From the NCBI GenBank assembly GCA_033558025.1, contig JAUCEF010000003.1, positions 372,001 through 436,000 of the forward strand: a stretch of DNA of 64,000 nucleotides. The letters run 5' to 3'. This document shows, piece after piece, positions 40,805-51,925 of this stretch (positions within the stretch are counted from its first letter, which is position 1; each line of letters opens with the position of its first letter). Origin of the DNA: Phytophthora sp. 'mugwort'. Lineage: Eukaryota > Oomycota > Peronosporomycetes > Peronosporales > Peronosporaceae. The position numbers were made by a program, and so were the translations under genes. Under the pieces are notes generated by a model, which saw only the letters and a list, made by a program, of their open reading frames with translations, did no database searches and was not told the DNA's origin.

Positions 40805-41922
40805 ATGTCTTGTGGGTTCACGCCCGACCTGGCGAGCATGCTGGAGCAGATGGCCGTGGAGAAGGACCGCCACGCGGCACAGGCTCAGCAGACTTTATCG
40901 GAGACCGAGCAGAATGTAGCGCGAGCCAAGTTGAAACTGGCCAAAGTGGAGGGCAAACACCACAAACAGCAGCAAGAAAACGGCTACGACTGGACCCGGA
41001 CGTACGAAAAGTGGGACGCGTGGGAGGACCCGGAGGAGCTCGCGGGGAGGGAGCAAGAGGCTCGAGAGCGCAGCGAGCGCGCGGCCAAGGCGCAGATGGG
41101 CTGCAACCACGACCACTCGGCCGTACGAAACCTTGCTCAAATGTGGCAATATATTGTGGCACAATCTCTTATTTATGGTATCTTGATGTGTAGGAGCAAA
41201 GGCTGATGGACATGACGACGCAGGACAAGTTGAGAGCCTGTGACGAGTTCCGCGTGCTGGGCAACCTCTTTTTCCAGCATGGCCAGTATCAGAGAGCGGC
41301 GTTCCACTACCACAAAGCTCTCGTGTATTTCGAGTACGTGTTTACCGATACGGATGAAGAGGAAGCGCAGGCAGATGCCTTAAAGCTCAAGCTACTGCTG
41401 AACTTTGCAGCATGTCGGCTAAAGACGATGCATCTGGATGATGTGGTGCACCATGCCAACCAAGCGCTCGAAATTGACCCCGACAGTGTGAAGGCACTAT
41501 ACCGTCGAGCTCAGGCGTACAGACTGAAGGACGAGTTTGATCTCGCACAACAGGATATCACTCGAGCGATTGAACAGTCAAAAGGCACGGAAGATATGCA
41601 GTCGGCAGATTCGGTTTTGATGCAAGAGAAGAAATTACTGCAGGCTAAAATGCTTGCATACAAGTTGCGGTCGAAGCAGGTGTCGGCTGCGATGTTCGGC
41701 AATGGTGACAAGATTAAGGAACCGGCTCGCACCAGCGACCACTACATGTACATTCCCGGTTTTCGTAATCCAGACGCAAACGCGATGGTGCTTGACTTGA
41801 TGAAGAGCTCCAACTCAACTTCAACGTCGTCTAACGATGATTTCCCTTGCTTGGACACATGGCAACCTTCAAGTCGAGGTCTTAAAGAACTACAGGCTCT
41901 AGTAACCAGTCTTGACGGATAG
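40805..41922 (+). CDS. TPR-domain protein, Hsp90-co-chaperone-like
   Basis: Two exons (40805-41122 and 41194-41922) are separated by a 71-bp GT-AG intron. The joined product is 348 residues. The N-terminal ~100 residues are a charged coiled coil (SETEQNVARAKLKLAKVE) with WDAWEDPEEL and no enzymatic motif. Residues ~115-235 hold three TPR repeats: FRVLGNLFFQHGQYQRAAFH (TPR1), LLLNFAACRLKTMHLDDVV (TPR2) and VKALYRRAQAYRLKDEFDLA (TPR3). The N, N, K and R positions of a carboxylate clamp are present, as in TPRs that bind the EEVD end of Hsp90/Hsp70. The C-terminus (~260-348) is unassigned. There is no peptidyl-prolyl isomerase domain. The gene is convergent with NOLC1 (115 bp apart). Confidence 0.85.
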
Positions 41923-42037
41923 TGCTACCGCTGCGCACAATGGAAACACGAAAAGAGAATTATATTCTATAGGTTGTACTATCGCAAGTAAGAGATGGGG
42001 AATGGATCCTCTTATCTCTGCGTCCACCGACTTGAAT

Positions 42038-43381
42038 CTAGTCATCGAACTTAAACGAGTTCGACCCCATGGTGATGGCACCGCACATGTACGTTGAACG
42101 CTTGAGTTTGTTCTTCCCCTTGGTAAAGTCTTTGCCACGCGTCTTAAGCAGCTTGGTGTTGGCCTTCATGCCGACACCGTCAGAGCCAAAAGTGCCTTCG
42201 TAGCTGTTGTCGCGCAGCGTGTCGTCCACAATCTTCTGCGACCAGTATTCGCCATCCACACGCTGAAACGGGGTGCCCGTCGACTTGGTCGTCGAAACCA
42301 CCTTCTCTATCTTCTTTGGCTGCCATTCCAGAGCAGCCTTGGCGGCCTGCTCACGACGCGCAGCCTCCTTCTTTTGAGCCTCCTCATCCTCCGAAGAGTC
42401 CGAGTCCGAGTCTGAGTCGGAATCGGAGTCCGACGAGTCCGAGGAGTCATCGTCCGACGACGAGCTGTCGTCTGAGCTGGACTCGGCGTCACGCTTCGCC
42501 TTCTTGCTGTTCTTCGCGACAGCAGGAGCCTCGGCTTTACGCTTGCTGGGCTTGGGCTTCTCCTCCTCCTCATCTGAAGAGTCCGAGTCCGACGAATCAG
42601 ACGAGTCATCCGAGCTGGAGAAGTCGCTCTCCTCAGCCTTAACTTTCTGCTTCTTGTTAGCAGGTATAGACTTCTTGGCCGGCACTTCCTCGTCCGACGA
42701 ATCGTCCGAATCGTCCGAATCGTCCGAATCCGACGAGTCATCTGAGCTAGACTCTTCCTTCTTGACGGCAGCAGTCTTCTTGGACATCGTCTTTTTGGGC
42801 GCCGTCTTCTTGACCGGCTTCTCCTCCTCTGATTCATCGTCCGAGTCCGAGCTGGAAGAAGACTCGTCCTTCTTAGTAATCTTGGCCTTGGGCTCCTCCT
42901 TCCTAGTAGTCTTGGCCTTGGGCTCCTCCTTCCTAGTAGTCTTGGCCTTAGGCTCCTCGTCCTCAGACGAATCCGACGACGAAGATTCCTCCTCTTCCAC
43001 CTTGGCCACCTTCTTGGGTTCCTTCTCACTGCTGTTGCTAGGCGTGACCTTCTTGCCTGCTGTCTTCTTCTTTTCATCTTCAGACGAGTCGGAACCGCTG
43101 CTAGAGCTGCTTGAGCTGTTGCTGTCGCTGTCGCTATCGCTCTTCTTCTTTTGCGTCTTCTTGGCCGCGTCCACCACCGAGGTGGCCGGCATTTTGGTCT
43201 TCTTCGAGGTCGTCTTACGGTGCGTCAGGTAGAAGTTGTACACCTCTAGCAAGTCGTGCTCGCTCTTGAAGGCCTTGGGCTTTAGCTTGGCTTCCTTGGC
43301 CAAAGCGGTCGCCGACTTCTTGAGGCCGGCACCATTCAGCAGTGCGTGTACAAGCGGGAAAACGTCGGTAGCCACCACCAT
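42038..43381 (-). CDS. NOLC1: NOLC1/Nopp140-like nucleolar phosphoprotein (SRP40 C-terminal domain)
   Basis: A single exon of 447 residues. The N-terminal ~50 residues form a LisH-like dimerisation motif (VFPLVHALLNGAGLKKSATA, then VYNFYLTHR). Residues ~65-345 alternate acidic Ser/Asp/Glu clusters with Lys/Pro/Ala-rich basic linkers, the CK2-phosphorylated repeat structure of Nopp140. The C-terminal ~85 residues are the SRP40_C domain: GTPFQRVDGEYWSQ, DNSYEGTFGSDGVGMKAN, and TRGKDFTKGKNKLKRSTYM. By family knowledge it acts as a chaperone of box C/D and H/ACA snoRNPs between nucleolus and Cajal bodies. Local repeats (three K-A-K-T-T-R-K-E-E-P units at 42890-42960) suggest slippage. Open frames on the other strand here are shadows of the biased codons. 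Confidence 0.93.
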   Translation of the reverse strand: MVVATDVFPLVHALLNGAGLKKSATALAKEAKLKPKAFKSEHDLLEVYNFYLTHRKTTSKKTKMPATSVVDAAKKTQKKKSDSDSDSNSSSSSSSGSDSSEDEKKKTAGKKVTPSNSSEKEPKKVAKVEEEESSSSDSSEDEEPKAKTTRKEEPKAKTTRKEEPKAKITKKDESSSSSDSDDESEEEKPVKKTAPKKTMSKKTAAVKKEESSSDDSSDSDDSDDSDDSSDEEVPAKKSIPANKKQKVKAEESDFSSSDDSSDSSDSDSSDEEEEKPKPSKRKAEAPAVAKNSKKAKRDAESSSDDSSSSDDDSSDSSDSDSDSDSDSDSSEDEEAQKKEAARREQAAKAALEWQPKKIEKVVSTTKSTGTPFQRVDGEYWSQKIVDDTLRDNSYEGTFGSDGVGMKANTKLLKTRGKDFTKGKNKLKRSTYMCGAITMGSNSFKFDD

Positions 43382-43857
43382 AATCGGATAGGTCGAGAAG
43401 GGCGCAACGGCGAAGTTACGGTACGATGAGGAATGTCAATGGTGTGTGTGGCCATCGGATGTACGTCGGTTGGTGGTCGGGCTCTCTTCACGCTGATTCG
43501 CTCTCGCTTAAGTACGACCATCACTCTAGAATATAATATAATTATTGCGAATATGATGTAGAACACACGAGTCTCGCACTTGATGGTACAGACAACAAAA
43601 GCCCCGTAGCTAAAAAAATCGTGCGACCGCAACAGCACGAGTCCGTGATGTGTTGCAGTTGCGCAGATTTTTTTTAGTGATTCACTATTGTACTCCGCAT
43701 AATTGACGACGGCAAAAATATCAACCGCAAAGAGAAAGTGCCATAGCGGTTCGAAGGCTAACCGCACTGAGCTCGGGAGACCGTCATTGGATGACTCAGA
43801 GACTCCTGTTCAAATCAGTCAGTGGCATCGCTTTGCAATCGCTTTCATTACGCAAAA
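43382..43857. other. intergenic, upstream of NOLC1
   Basis: Short frames on both strands lack motifs. It holds the NOLC1 promoter and, toward 43800, the left flank of a mariner relic. No inverted terminal repeat was identified. Confidence 0.4.
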
Positions 43858-44875
43858 ATGCCGGCTGAACGACACGAGTTCACCCCAGGGGAAAATAAAG
43901 TGATGGTGGCGAGCTACGACTTCTTCGCGCTGCAGAAGGAACAAGTCCTCTTTCAAGGAATCCGCACGAGGGAACTCGTAGCTCAGTCTTTAGGTTGTTC
44001 TGTCAAGACGGTATAGCGATTGGTTGCTCAAAACAACGCCGAAACGGGGACCCACTTCTAGGTATTGTTGCTCTTGTGATCTTAGCTGACATGTATATGT
44101 TAACTCTAATATTAATGTTTTCTAATGGCTACATTTGACAAACTATGCAGTCAAATCGAGGACGGCCGAGAGGCTGCGACTTGGAGGCCATTGCTTCAAC
44201 AGTTCGGGAGTTTGTGGTGGCCCAGAACCGCGCGCGGCGAAGACTCTATTAGAGTGTGGAATTCCACTTTAAGGAGAGGTACGGATGGTAATGAAGACTA
44301 TCATGGTAATTTTAATGCAGATTTGTTTGAACTTTGGTTCGAGCAATTGTGCAAGACGCTTCAGCGCGACGACGGTTGCAACATATACATGGACGGCGCA
44401 TCATATTACAAGCGAGACGCTAACAAAAGTCCGCGCAAGAAGTGGCTGAAGGCAGACACCCAGGAGTGGCTGCAGAAAAACGGTCAATCTGCTTTTTTAT
44501 ATTGTGTTTGCTTGTAATTCTAATTTGGTAATGATCGCTTCCGTATGCTCCACAGCTGGCATGGTATTTAGCCCTCAAGCAACGGTCGATATGCTGCTCG
44601 AACTCGTTGAGTTCTACCGGCCTAAGGTAGAGTACGTGGCAACCAAATTGCTGTGAAGTATGGGCACCTTGTGAACTACACACCGCCGTACCACCCCTCA
44701 CTGCAGCCGATCGAGCTGATTTGGGGACTGTCAAGAATCGCCCGCCAAGAATCCCCCCAAGAACGGTTGGTGGTGACGTCGTCGCCAAGGTGCGCGCAGG
44801 ACTCGAGGCGTGCGAGGAAGACTGGCTAAAGGTCTATCGCCACGTTCAGAAGCACGAAGATGCATTTGCCAAATA
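43858..44875 (+). pseudogene. Tc1/mariner-like (IS630-type DDE) transposase pseudogene
   Basis: The N-terminal HTH part begins MPAERHEFTPGENKVMVASY and ends SLGCSVKTV. The middle frame (44125-44517) has NFNADLFELWFEQLCKTLQR then CNIYMDGASYYKRDANKSPR, containing the second catalytic Asp of the IS630/Tc1 fold. The C-terminal pieces near 44670-44875 read VNYTPPYHPSLQPIELIWG (third acidic residue region) and VAKVRAGLEACEEDWLKVYR. Stops at 44014 and 44515 plus frame changes make it a pseudogene. Confidence 0.78.
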
Positions 44876-45432
44876 GACTTTACAAATACATATGCACAGA
44901 AGATTTGTGGGGCGTGATGTTAGAGTCATACATTGCCGTTCATCACGTCGTTTGGCCCCTTTTCTCATATTCACCATATGCTACGTCCGATTCACCAATA
45001 CCTGCCCTTCAATTATGCAAAAGAAAAAGCGAACCCTAGTCACCAGAGTGCGGAGGCCAACGGAATGCCATTGTTTGATAGCCTGTGGTGTGAAATCGCT
45101 GCGAATCAGCAAAAACCGATCTCAATTTCGGGCCCAGAGCGCGATTTTACCCCCTATATCTAACTATCGCTATGGGTTTTGTCAACATTTGACCTATTTT
45201 TTCGCGGTTGATACTTGGCATCGTGACTTATGCGGAGTGCAATAGTGACTATCTAGGAACCCATCCTAGTTCACTACACTATAAACCAAACCAATTTTAG
45301 CCAATCCCATGCGTTGAAACGCCGAATATTATCCAGTTAATCACAAACTTTCCGCGAATTTAGCGCGCCCCCACAGCCCCCCACAGCCCAACTCACTCCC
45401 TTTTCGAATCATCAGACCCTATTAGGGTCTCG
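44876..45432. other. unassigned, between mariner and pogo relics
   Basis: It has a 117-codon plus-strand frame (44892-45245) with no recognisable motif. CCCCACAGCCCCCCACAGCC near 45369 is a small C-rich repeat. Confidence 0.4.
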
Positions 45433-45678
45433 ATGCCCACCACCCCAGACGAACCTAGCAACACTCATATACCATTGGAGAGAAGCGCCGCGCTCTTCGA
45501 TTGGTTGCCGATGGCGGTGTCATGGAAGCCGCCGACGCCTTGGGTTACCCTCCACGTACTCTGCAATACTGGTTAGCCCAAGCAGACGCCACCTTCGACT
45601 TCAAGGGAGCCGAAGTAAGCAAAACGCTCAAGGGCCAGGAACGAAAAGAGATTATCCCGTTCTTCCCTCGGACTTCTT
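45433..45678 (+). pseudogene. pogo-type transposase N-terminal HTH fragment
   Basis: From about 45477, in one frame, it reads RRALRLVADGGVMEAADALG then YPPRTLQYWLAQADATF, an HTH of the pogo/Tc5 type. It continues KTLKGQERKEIIPF to a stop at 45678. The ATG at 45433 is in a different frame, so a frameshift separates start and HTH. No catalytic region follows. Confidence 0.5.
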
Positions 45679-45998
45679 AGTATCATGAAGGGCGTGCATC
45701 GGGACGAAAGAAGTACGTATCTTTATTATGATCATTGTTTTTTATGATAGTACTAATATTTCTTTAGCTACTGCGTATTACCATGATATTATAGAGGTTT
45801 CGGGTGGATCATCACCCTCGCTTTTTTTCAGATAAGTACCTGCTGTGCAGGTGATGGGTTTGTCAAACAGAGTTTTCGCGGGAATTTCCCATCACATCTT
45901 GGTAACCAGCCATCCTACAGCCAATCATAATACGGATAAGCCGCTTACACCTCAACAGTTCTAAAAGTCCAAGACTGGAAGGAGCGGTGGCCGCGGCG

Positions 45999-47182
45999 AT
46001 GCCGTTCACCCAAGACGAAGCTCTAGAGCTGTTAGCAATGCTAGCCTCTTTCGTGGACGAAGACCTCTGGTTGGAGTTGCTGGAGGCGGGCTGTTTCGGC
46101 TCCCCAGAAAGGCCCCTAATTCCAGACGTGCAGTTACTGTCCGCGGCTACTGCGATGCCAATGCCGAGCTCGAATTTCGGTTGATGTTCGCGGAGTCCGA
46201 CTCCTTGCAAGTTTGGTTGCCCTTCGAGCTGTTGTCGTGACGGAGAGCAACGATCGTTGCCACGCTGAAGAAGCGACTGCAGTTATGCTCTACAGACTCA
46301 GCTTTCCCCACCGTCTCCATGACATGGCCAAAACGTTTGGCAGGTCGAGACCTGCGCTGAGCCGTATTTTCCTCAGGATGAGTATGGGTTTGTAAAAGTC
46401 TACTGGAATGGTTGATACTTAACACTGTCTAACCCATTTAATATTGTAGTTGATTACGTAGACACGAGATACAGCGATCGCATGTAATTTCACCTCGGCC
46501 TCGCGCGCAGACAGATGCACGCCTACTGTGAGGCAGTCGAGCGTCGAACCTCGGTGGCTGATGTTTTCGCTTTCCCGACGGAACGAAGGTCGGAATATGC
46601 CGCCCGTCTCCCCGCAAAGGCCATCGGAATGAGAATCTACAGCGTCAAGTGTATAGTGGCCATAAGCGAATGCACTGTCTGATCTTTCTCTTTTTTTTTC
46701 AGGGTAACCCCACACTTAATAGTATTTTGAAGGCTGTTGTCAGTTAACTGAGTGTTAGCAGTGTTGTTGATATGATTGACGATACCCGACGGACTATGTA
46801 TGCATTGCTTTGTCCGTTCGAAGGCCGTCGGTACGACACTACGGTGTTTGCTGCTAGTCGACTCCTGCATTATTTTCGTGAACATACTGATGCCTTCAGG
46901 GGCAAAGCGATTTTTGGAGATTCTGCCTATTCTGTTAATGAATTCGTTGTCACGTACTTTAAGGACGTGGTGCTGTCTACGAATGCAAGAATTTCTAACA
47001 AGAAGATGGGTGCGGTGAGAACAGCAGTCGAGTGGAACTTCGGGATCATGAAGAGCCTTTGGGCTTTCATTGATTTCAAGAAAGACATTAAAATTCTCCT
47101 TAGTCCGGTAGGAAAGTTCGTCCGGGTGGTTATGCTTTTGACCGATTGTCATTGTTTTCTACAATGGCGGCAACCAAATTAG
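45999..47182 (+). pseudogene. PIF/Harbinger (DDE_4) transposase pseudogene
   Basis: An N-terminal segment (MPFTQDEALELLAMLASFVD) is followed by the conserved block VVTESNDRCHAEEATAVMLY, then RLSFPHRLHDMAKTFGRSRP. The region 46420-46720 is scrambled. The C-terminal half in one frame (46772-47182) has YALLCPFEGRRYDTTVFAAS, GKAIFGDSAYSVNEFV (the DxAY catalytic block) and AVEWNFGIMKSLWAFIDFKK, ending in HCFLQWRQPN. The order and motifs are those of Harbinger transposases. At least three frameshifts are present. Confidence 0.85.
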
Positions 47183-47289
47183 TCAGATCTTTTAAGTTGC
47201 GCCTCCATCTCTTCAAGATTACTTAAAACAATAAAAAAAAACACAAAATCTGAGCCAACCTAATTGCATGAACCAACTCCAGTTCTTAT

Positions 47290-47963
47290 TTCTTGTTAGC
47301 TAAGTGCTCCAGCAAAAGAACGAAGCGCTTCTCGAGCTCCCGACGACCATCGCGCTCCATTTTCCCATTGCTTGTGGCGCATGACAAGTTCCTGCTCTTT
47401 CTGAGATTGGAGCGAGCTTCGCGAACTTGTTAGCTCACGAGGGGCTATCCGTCTCAGCACCACCCTCTTCCCGATGGCGTTTAAGACGCTCTACCGCAAT
47501 TCGGCGGATGGTTTTACCAGCGCTTTCTCTAGCTGCTTGTTGCTCTTCCTTCAACTTTTTCTTGGCTGCCTTTTCCGTCTTGCACTCTTCCATCCTTAGG
47601 ATTAGCTCATCGAGGAGCTCGTCCTCTCACTATGCGACTCTGTCACACCAGAGAGGCGCTTCTCCGTAGTATTCTTCTTATGAGCAGTAGCTAAACACAT
47701 CAATAAACACAAGTGTGACCTCTTTTGCAGATTAAAATAAATCACCACTTACCGATAAGAGCATTGACTCGATTCTGCGCGGTTTTGGCAGTCAGATTCT
47801 TACGGGGGAAGTCTGGAGAAGCCACAAGTTCCTCGGCCAACTTCTCCCAGCGCTCCATAACCTTCCCGTGCTCCTGCTGGTAGGGCTCGTCCGCGATTGT
47901 CTGCTTTAGCAGCATGACATCTTCATCTTCAGTAAAGTTCTTGTGTTTGGTTGGTCCTGTCAT
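47290..47963 (-). pseudogene. Harbinger-associated Myb/SANT-like protein, frameshifted
   Basis: Exon 1 (47963-47753) encodes MTGPTKHKNFTEDEDVMLLK, with a Myb/SANT-like helix triad ending LTAKTAQNRVNALIG. A 62-bp GT-AG intron (47752-47691) leads to exon 2 (from 47690). That exon reads ATAHKKNTTEKRLSGVTESH and then shifts frame to DELLDELILRMEECKTEKAA, a charged coiled coil ending near 47440. PIF/Harbinger elements carry exactly such a second gene, which guides the transposase. It is convergent with the transposase relic immediately to the left, so the two probably form one element. Confidence 0.7.
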
Positions 47964-48690
47964 TGCTAAAGCAAAAGTGATACATCCGTGATAATCCTGG
48001 ACGAGATGCCAGTGACTGGTGCTGAGGGCACTTGAGAGTGGCGACAGAGAGTCGCTACAACAGCGACTTCAACCGGAATTTGAAGGCTATGAATAGGGCT
48101 ATTGAGTTTTTAAAACTACTTTATGATGGTGAAGGTGATGAAAACGACGCACGAAACATCTCATTACAGTACATTAAAACCAATCGCAGCTATTGGTTTA
48201 ATAGTTTTGTGACTGGCAATAAGAGGTTGGTCTCAGCTACAATCTATTATGAGCGTTTCGCAATAATGCGCGAACTATTCGTATTCTTTGGGTACTAATA
48301 ACTATTACTTTATATTGGAGCGATTCCCACAGCCATTTGGAGCTGCGCAATCCCCAAATCCTAATCAAATGGTACAGAGCCGGGTCATTCATCCACCCAA
48401 GCCCTCGCACAGACCCAAAATCTGGCGGAGTGCCCCCCCCCCCCTCCGCCAGATCATTTGGGCGGGAATAAACTGTATAAAGTTATATATTTGTGACACC
48501 CCTTACCCTTTACCTTACAAAATACATGTCTCCCGAAGGCGTCAAGGCAAAAATCTGCTGCAGTGAATGCTCGGGCATCGATGAGCACAGATAGTGGAGA
48601 ACGAGGGAAAGAGCTGCAGTTGCTGAAAGTGAGCGTCGCTCTGGTCTCGGCCGCCGTCGCCTTCAACGTCTGGTCTCGGTTTCGGCGTAA
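47964..48690. other. unassigned spacer with C-tract hairpin
   Basis: It has an 88-codon plus-strand frame (48032-48298) without known motif. It contains the 48420-48455 hairpin and leads up to the left candidate end of the hAT element. Confidence 0.4.
48420..48455. repeat. 11-bp perfect hairpin enclosing a run of 13 C
   Basis: ATCTGGCGGAG (48420-48430) and CTCCGCCAGAT (48445-48455) are exact reverse complements. The loop is TG plus the C run (48433-48445, whose last C opens the right arm). It looks like the end structure or a tiny foldback of a C-rich transposon family. Confidence 0.85.
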
Positions 48691-51364
48691 TAGGAACGAA
48701 CGTTCCGAATCGTTCCTATTCAATTAGGTACGCAATTTTCGATTAAGTACGGGTTGAAGGAACATCGTTCTCATTCCACGCGCAGCACAGCGGAGGCGAA
48801 GCCAGCGGCACGCCAAGATGCCCTCTTGCGCGGAGACTCGGCTGCGCTCTCTAGGTCCAAGTCCAGAAGAACTTACACCGCTAGGTCGACCCCTGCGTCC
48901 TGCTTCTCCCAGTCTATCAGCTGCGATGTTCCGAACTCCATCTCCATCGCCAGGAACCCCATCCAGATCTCGCTACTGAGTGATAAGACTGCGTCAAACC
49001 CGCATGTCGACTTCTTCATCGCGCCAGTCAGCGAGATGGTCTCCGTATTCTGCTCAACAACTGCCCACTCATCGTCGTACTTTCGATAACCTACACGAGT
49101 CAACTCAAAGGGCCCGGGAGACTCAATTTGAGCCTCGCCTAGTGCCAAGATCCATGGAGAGCATTGCGCAGACCCAACGCAACAAGCCCGGCGCCAAACC
49201 GAGTCCGATTTGGCACTACTTCGACAGGATTGACAACAAGTCGCACCAATGGCTGTGTATAAGACCTGTAGGAAGAAGATCGGCCGGGGAAACCATCGCA
49301 GAACATGATCCGACACGCTCTCCAGTGCGACTTAATATCTACTGCTGACAAGCACTTCCTCCGCTTACACTTTGATGTTTCTGCGAGTTGCTCGATTACG
49401 CAGCGTAGTATGACTTTGGAGCCGTCTGCTCTACCGTCTCAATTCGCCTCAACTCAGAGTACAGCTCAAGCTACTGCTCAAGCTACCGTTCCTCCCACAC
49501 AAAACACAATGAACTGGATGAAACGCTTGGAGAGCTGTTTGTATACTGCGCCTTGCCATTTCGACTCGTCGAAGCCCCTGCATTTCGCCAGTTGATGAAA
49601 CGCTTGGCTCCTTCCTACAAGCTGCCATCGTGACCAAAACTCTCTTGAGAAATTGTGGTACGGATTCGCAAGAAAACTCGACGTTTTGTGGTAAAACAAA
49701 TCAAGGCACAAAAAACTGTGACGGTGGTTACCGATGCTTGCACGGATGTAAACGGACGAAGCGTTATCAACTTTATGGTGACAGCTCCTAAAATGCCATC
49801 GTGGTATTGGGATTGCGTTTATTCCGGAACGGAAAGACATACAGCAGAGTACATGGCAACTCAACTGGAGCGAGTGATAAGAGAGATTGAGACGGAGACT
49901 GATGCGTGGGTTGTTGGGGTTTTGACTGACAACGCAAGTAACATGTCGACAGCGTGGAAATTTTGGAGAACCAACTGTCCGTTTTCGGTGGGGGTTGTGC
50001 CGCCCACGTCCTCAATTTGGTGATGAAAAAGGTGTTTAAGAAAATTTCATTCGGCGCTGAGATTAAAGATCAAGCACTTCCACTCTCTCGGGTTTGTCCG
50101 TGATCATCATATATTGCTGGACCAGTTTCGAACTCTACAACGAGCGATTATTCCTGCCGGTCAAGCGCCGACTATACCCATCGCGACTCGCCGGTATACC
50201 CTGCATGCCTGCCTGAAAAGCGTGCAAAACAACCGTTATGTCCTTGACGACTTGCTTCGTGCTTCACGTAACGAGGAAATCATCGAAATTTCGATACATC
50301 TGAAGTGGAGCAAATAGTAGGGTCAGATATGTTCTGACGAAAGTTGGCGTTAGTTGTGGCACTGGTTGACCCGATAATTGAAGCATCGAGAGAGTTGGAA
50401 TCCGATAAAGCCTCGCCATCTCACGTATATTAAATTTAGATGGCTCCTTGAGGGCTACTCGAAAACAAAACTTATTGCGTGAAGGGGGTGACAAAACGGA
50501 GCCTCATCGCCCATTTGGTGACCCCATTCGTGTAAGTGGAACGAATAACCGTGGGAAGCTAACCAACGTCCAGTCTCAACGAGAAAACGTGCTCGGGCTG
50601 AACTCAAGAAGTGGTTCCAGCACTATTGGACATTCTGCCACACAGATGCGATGGGTATCGCATTTATGCTTGACCCGAATACGGACACGACACAATTTAT
50701 CAACAATGACGAGGCAAGCAGTATTGAACAGGCGTGCAAATTTGCGGTGAGGTCCAAGATGCTGGAGCGCATTGGGCTCAAGCAAGAGGTATTTAACGCT
50801 CTTCTTTAGAAATTTGCAAGAATGAAAAAGAGCTGGGACCCTGAAAAGAGAGCCAGGTACGCGGAGCGGGTCCGCTGGACTGGTGAGTATTGCACAGGAA
50901 CAAGAATAAAAAGTACAAGAAGCTGTCTTACCTTGCGGAGATGTTGTTCTCGATCCCAACTTCTTCGGCGGCAAGCGAACGAGCATGGAGTATATTGAAC
51001 TACATCCATTCGAAGAAGCGAAACCGACTTTCTGCAACAATAGTCGACATGCTAGTCTATAGCCACATCAACAGCGGTATTCTTTTGCGCGACAAAGTTG
51101 ACCTGGCTCGAGCTCAGTCGCATCCTGAGGCGGAAGCGAGACTATGGACGACGAAGACGCGATGGGTGGTTGAACAGGTTATTTATTTGGTAGGAGTCGA
51201 TTACATGAAGTCCACGTTGCATCTATAGTAGGTCATCAGATTAAGTTAATCCATTACGAGGTTTTGATGCAAGTACGTTGAAGTGCATCGAGAGCCGCGC
51301 AATTGAGTTCTATTTTGGGACCGCAGGCTTCAAATGATCGGAACACATTCCGAACGCGTTCCTA
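48691..51364 (+). mobile_element. candidate hAT element with short TAGGAACG inverted ends
   Basis: TAGGAACG at 48691-48698 and CGTTCCTA at 51357-51364 are inverted with respect to each other and bracket a hAT transposase relic (total 2674 bp). Both ends carry further ACGTTCC/GGAAC-type subterminal motifs. The flanking 8-mers (48683-48690 and 51365-51372) do not match, so no target duplication supports the ends. Another reading is that only the transposase region is real. Confidence 0.45.
49655..51228 (+). pseudogene. hAT transposase pseudogene (DUF659 to dimerisation domain)
   Basis: The first frame (49655-50023) holds TVTVVTDACTDVNGRSVINF, WDCVYSGTERHTAEYMATQL and VVGVLTDNASNMSTAWKF. These are the DUF659/RNase H-fold motifs, including the first catalytic Asp and the TDNAxNM block. 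Around 50010 a shifted frame gives CAAHVLNLVMKKV. Fragments continue through 50300-50880, including MGIAFMLDPNTD. The C-terminal frame (50890-51228) has LAEMLFSIPTSSAASERAWS then YIHSKKRNRLSATIVDMLVY, the hAT dimerisation domain. Multiple frameshifts and stops make it inactive. Confidence 0.88.
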
Positions 51365-51377
51365 TTCAACACTAGTA

Positions 51378-51635
51378 TCAAACGCACCTTGGTTCAAAGC
51401 GCTCTAGCATGAAGTGGAATATGCGGACGTCGAAGCCAGTCGTTTTGATGAAAACCTTGTCGTTTCCAGTGCTGTAAATTGCCTCCCAAGCCGTCCCAAT
51501 GTGTGGGTCAGGGTGGAGGTCAGCTCTGGTTAGGTAATTGGGCCCGCGCTGGTGCTTCTTCTTCTGTTCAACGCCTTCAGCGGCCAGTGCGAGCGCGAGC
51601 AGGAGCACCGTGCTGTCACCCCCACCAGCAGTCAT
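51378..51635 (-). pseudogene. Harbinger/IS5-like transposase N-terminal fragment
   Basis: An 85-codon frame starts MTAGGGDSTVLLLALALAAE. It contains DLHPDPHIGTAWEAIYSTGN followed by KVFIKTTGFDVRIFHFMLE, the conserved N-terminal segment of oomycete DDE_4 transposases. The continuing catalytic part is absent. The frame ends 14 bp from the right candidate end of the hAT element, suggesting that insertion or deletion removed the rest. Confidence 0.6.
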
Positions 51636-51925
51636 AATGCGGAATCTGCATTGAGCTCATTTCCAAGTGACTGCGGGTAGCCGACGACATTCCAAAATTT
51701 ATGACGGCTCCCCGAAATAGGATTTATTCCTGCCAAACGGCTACGGGAATCGCTCCATTAACGCAGGCACGTTTTTTACTGTTCATGTGGATCAGCACAA
51801 AAAAAAAAGAAACCTGGGTAAAGATTGCGCTTGAGGTTAAAAAAAAGCACGAATGTCAATTTACTCCATGCACTTTCTTACATACAAACAAAACAAAGTG
51901 GGCTAAAACGTTATTATCGAACCAA

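Noticed and set aside
42307..43232. Long frames on both strands overlapping NOLC1 (256 and 242 codons)
   Set aside because: Shadows of the Lys/Ser/Glu repeats; Arg-rich or Ser/Leu-rich nonsense composition, while the NOLC1 frame has conserved LisH and SRP40 ends.
48873..49316. 147-codon minus-strand frame inside the hAT interval
   Set aside because: It contains no recognisable domain, lies between the candidate hAT end and the transposase, and overlaps another frame on the plus strand. Left unannotated.
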